Part shown: positions 4,480 through 6,722 of the stretch, one piece after another
Numbering within the stretch: position 1 is the first letter of the stretch
How the letters are laid out: each line of letters begins with the position of its first letter
Origin: an uncultured Collinsella sp.
GTDB taxonomy: Bacteria; Actinomycetota; Coriobacteriia; Coriobacteriales; Coriobacteriaceae
DNA: 6,722 nt
Direction: 5' to 3'
Assembly: GCA_902478365.1 (NCBI GenBank)
Contig: CABSKX010000082.1
Location: 1-6,722 of the forward strand
Made by a program: the position numbers and the translations under genes
The notes under the pieces: model-generated
The model's database searches: none
What the model was told of the DNA's origin: nothing
The model's input: the letters and a program-made list of their open reading frames with translations, nothing else

Positions 4480-6618
4480 ATGCCCGACGACCGTAACGAT
4501 AACAATTCCCAGACTCCCCGGGAGCCTAAGATCCCGGGGGTGCCCGGAGGCAAGAAGCCCACGCGTACGGGCTGGCTGTATTTTATTTTGGCTTGCGCGC
4601 TCCTGGGCTACGCCTTCTTTAACATGGGCTCCGGCTTTGCCAATTCCAGCAATACCGTTAAGCTCGCGACGAGCGAGATGGTGAGTGCCATCAAGCAGGA
4701 TCGCGTCGAAGATCTGACCTATACGGTTCAAGACGGAAGCGTGACGGGTCATTACTGGAAGACGAAGAAGGACAAGGGCGATACGAGCGAGCTCAAGAGC
4801 TTCTCCTCGACCTATGTCGGCTCCGATTCGCTTGCCGAGCTTATGGCGGAGCACCCCGATACCAAGTACATCGTCAACACCAATGATCCTGATTTTTGGG
4901 GCGACTTGGCGATGAGCGTGCTTCCGACGATCGCCCTGATCGCTATCATGTTCTACTTTATGCGCCAGATGATGGGCGCCAACAACAGGAACATGCAGTT
5001 TGGCAAGACCAACGCCAAGACCAACGAGGCCACGCGCCCCAAGGTCAAGTTTGAAGATGTTGCCGGCGTGGACGAGGCAGTCGAGGAGCTCGAGGAGATC
5101 CGTGACTTTTTGAGCGATCCGGATCGCTATCGCAAACTGGGCGCCAAGATCCCGCGTGGTGTGTTGCTGGTGGGCCCTCCGGGCACCGGTAAAACGCTGC
5201 TGGCCAAGGCCGTTGCCGGCGAGGCGGGTGTGCCGTTCTTTAGCATCTCTGGTTCCGACTTTGTCGAGATGTTCGTGGGTGTCGGCGCCAGCCGCGTGCG
5301 TGACCTCTTTAAGGAGGCCAAGTCCCAGGCCCCGTCGGTCATCTTCATCGATGAGATCGATGCCGTGGGACGTCAGCGCGGAGCTGGCTTGGGCGGCGGC
5401 CACGACGAGCGCGAGCAGACGCTCAACCAGCTGCTGGTCGAGATGGACGGTTTTGAGGAGAGCGAGTCGGTCATTCTGATCGCTGCGACCAACCGTCCTG
5501 ACATCCTGGATCCGGCATTGCTGCGTCCCGGTCGTTTTGACCGTCAGGTCACGGTCGACCGTCCGGATGTGAAGGGCCGCGAGCAGATCTTGCGCGTGCA
5601 TGCCGAGAACAAGCCGATGGACGAGGATGTGAAGTTTGAGAAGCTCGCCCAGATGACCGTTGGCTTCACCGGCGCCGATCTGGCAAATCTGCTCAACGAG
5701 TCTGCGCTGCTGGCTGCCCGCCGCCATCGTTCCGTGATCTCGATGGACGAGGTCGAGGAATCGATGGAGCGCGTGATTGCCGGTCCGCAGCGCAAGGGTC
5801 GCGTGATGACCGAGGCCGAGCGCACCACGATTGCCTACCACGAGAGCGGTCACGCCCTGGTGGGCCACATCCTGGAGCACTCCGATCCGGTCCACAAGAT
5901 CTCGATCGTCAGCCGCGGCCAGGCTTTGGGTTACACGCTGCAGCTTCCGCAGGAGGATCACTTCCTCAAGACCAAGAACGAGATGCTCGACGAGCTTGCC
6001 GTGTTTTTGGGCGGTCGCGTTGCCGAGGAGCTCATGTGTGACGACATCACGTCGGGCGCGAGCAACGACCTGGAGCGCGCGACCAAGATGGCGCGCGAGA
6101 TGGTCACGCGCCTGGGCATGAGCGAGGAGCTGGGAACGCAGGTGTTTGGTGAGGCGCAGCATCAGGTATTCCTGGGCCGCGACTACGCCGATCACCAGGA
6201 TTACTCCGAGGAGACGGCGCGCCGCATCGACATCGAGGTCCAGCGCATTATGCGTGAGGCCCATCGTCGTGCGGTCGAGATTTTGGATGCCCGTCGCGAC
6301 CAGCTCGATTTGATGGCCAAGGTGTTGCTTGAGCGCGAGACCGTCGAAGGCGACGCCGTGAATGCCCTGCTCGACAACGAGTGGGACGCCTACCTTGAGC
6401 GCGAGGGCGATATCCTGGCGGCCAAGGAAGAGCGCAACGCCAAGGCAGCCGGCATGCCGACCAAGAAGCGCGCGCCTCGCATGAGCGAGGAGGAGCTGGC
6501 GGCCGATGCCGCAGCATTTGCGCAGGCGGCTATGCAGGAGGATGCCGAAGCCACATCCGAGACTGCCGATGATGACTGTGCCGTCAATGCCGGTGCCGAC
6601 ACCGACGACGACAAATAG
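4480..6618 (+). CDS. ftsH: ATP-dependent zinc metalloprotease FtsH
   Basis: FtsH is a hexameric membrane-anchored AAA+ protease that extracts and degrades misassembled membrane proteins and some cytoplasmic regulators. The 712 residues are laid out normally: a polar N-terminal tail (1-30), membrane helix 1 (about 31-50), an extracytoplasmic domain (about 51-140), membrane helix 2 (about 143-161), and then the AAA domain. Visible are Walker A GPPGTGKT (232-239), pore loop MFVG (264-267), Walker B VIFIDEID (287-294), and the second region of homology with arginine fingers R349 and R352. The protease domain has the zinc site HESGH (454-458) with D530 in ASNDLE as third ligand. All key residues are intact, so it should be active. 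The last 50 or so residues are Ala- and acid-rich and probably disordered. It is translated right after hpt and is the last gene before a terminator. The N-terminal codons contain a strong inverted repeat. Confidence 0.98.
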   Translation: MPDDRNDNNSQTPREPKIPGVPGGKKPTRTGWLYFILACALLGYAFFNMGSGFANSSNTVKLATSEMVSAIKQDRVEDLTYTVQDGSVTGHYWKTKKDKGDTSELKSFSSTYVGSDSLAELMAEHPDTKYIVNTNDPDFWGDLAMSVLPTIALIAIMFYFMRQMMGANNRNMQFGKTNAKTNEATRPKVKFEDVAGVDEAVEELEEIRDFLSDPDRYRKLGAKIPRGVLLVGPPGTGKTLLAKAVAGEAGVPFFSISGSDFVEMFVGVGASRVRDLFKEAKSQAPSVIFIDEIDAVGRQRGAGLGGGHDEREQTLNQLLVEMDGFEESESVILIAATNRPDILDPALLRPGRFDRQVTVDRPDVKGREQILRVHAENKPMDEDVKFEKLAQMTVGFTGADLANLLNESALLAARRHRSVISMDEVEESMERVIAGPQRKGRVMTEAERTTIAYHESGHALVGHILEHSDPVHKISIVSRGQALGYTLQLPQEDHFLKTKNEMLDELAVFLGGRVAEELMCDDITSGASNDLERATKMAREMVTRLGMSEELGTQVFGEAQHQVFLGRDYADHQDYSEETARRIDIEVQRIMREAHRRAVEILDARRDQLDLMAKVLLERETVEGDAVNALLDNEWDAYLEREGDILAAKEERNAKAAGMPTKKRAPRMSEEELAADAAAFAQAAMQEDAEATSETADDDCAVNAGADTDDDK
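4516..4539 (+). repeat. GC-only inverted repeat in the first codons of ftsH
   Basis: CCCCGGGA (4516-4523) and TCCCGGGG (4532-4539) form perfect 8-bp arms around an 8-base loop, within codons 13-20 of ftsH. Each arm also contains a self-complementary CCCGGG. In the mRNA this would be a stable hairpin beginning 36 bases after the start codon. It encodes part of the Pro/Gly-rich N-terminal tail, which is little constrained in sequence. Confidence 0.6.
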
Positions 6619-6629
6619 TCTTTGTGGCG

Positions 6630-6663
6630 AAAGCCTCTGCGGGGAAACCTGCGGAGGCTTTTT
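6630..6663 (+). terminator. Intrinsic terminator after ftsH
   Basis: A 14-bp stem (6630-6643 with 6648-6661, including two G-U pairs) closes a GAAA tetraloop and runs into TTTTT (6659-6663) followed by CTTT. It starts 11 bases after the ftsH stop codon, so the tilS-hpt-ftsH unit ends here. Confidence 0.92.
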
Positions 6664-6684
6664 CTTTGGCTCTGTTAGACCAGG

Positions 6685-6690
6685 ATTGAC
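6685..6690 (+). promoter_or_regulatory. Possible -35 box of a gene beyond the window
   Basis: A perfect TTGACA lies just after the ftsH terminator. The nearest -10-like box is CATATC (6711-6716), 20 bases away, which is long for a housekeeping promoter, though it is preceded by TGC as in an extended -10. The position right after a terminator fits a new + strand unit, but no gene is visible in the remaining bases. Confidence 0.35.
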
Positions 6691-6722
6691 ATACATGTGT
6701 CCCCACGGTGCCATATCGTTGA

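Noticed and set aside
4354..6714. A 786-codon open frame on the minus strand
   Set aside because: It lies opposite ftsH, whose domains and catalytic motifs are complete. The antisense translation is a His/Leu/Gly-rich low-complexity string, as expected from the complement of high-GC codons, with no motif and no ribosome site.
1..6722. CRISPR array, insertion sequence, tRNA or rRNA genes
   Set aside because: No regularly spaced long repeats, no transposase-like frame or terminal repeats, and no cloverleaf or rRNA-like sequence was seen.

Overview
The window looks like chromosomal DNA of a high-GC Gram-positive bacterium. The protein styles and the tilS-hpt-ftsH gene order suggest an actinobacterium of the class Coriobacteriia, perhaps Collinsella-like; this is inference from remembered family features, not a search. 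Nearly all of it is conserved housekeeping DNA. The exception is roughly 60-830, which is visibly AT-richer and holds an unrecognised small membrane-anchored protein gene and a repeat-rich promoter region.

Layout: (1) 1-56 is the tail of an upstream transcription unit ending in a strong terminator. (2) 124-591 (-) is an unrecognised protein with a long polar, probably disordered N-terminal part and a single C-terminal membrane helix. (3) 604-868 is the divergent control region between that gene and an hsp20-type small heat shock gene, with several short inverted and direct repeats, including a HAIR-like (HspR-type) site and a palindrome covering the hsp20 ribosome binding site. (4) 869-1300 (+) is hsp20, which converges on a metallo-beta-lactamase-fold gene of the WalJ/YycJ type (1383-2192, -); a bidirectional GNRA-loop terminator lies between them. 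(5) Divergent from walJ with only 48 bases between start codons is tilS (2241-3782, +), followed by a 147-base gap with a candidate extended -10 promoter, then hpt (3930-4478) and ftsH (4480-6618) separated by one base and probably translationally coupled. A GAAA-loop terminator (6630-6663) closes the unit. (6) 6664-6722 holds only a possible promoter -35 box for a gene beyond the window.

Functionally the right-hand cluster combines tRNA-Ile2 decoding (TilS), purine salvage (Hpt) and membrane protein quality control (FtsH), a grouping familiar from other Gram-positive genomes. Hsp20 adds a second proteostasis gene but is a separate unit. I did not find a convincing new multi-gene system. The best leads are the unknown tail-anchored protein and the regulatory structure in front of hsp20.
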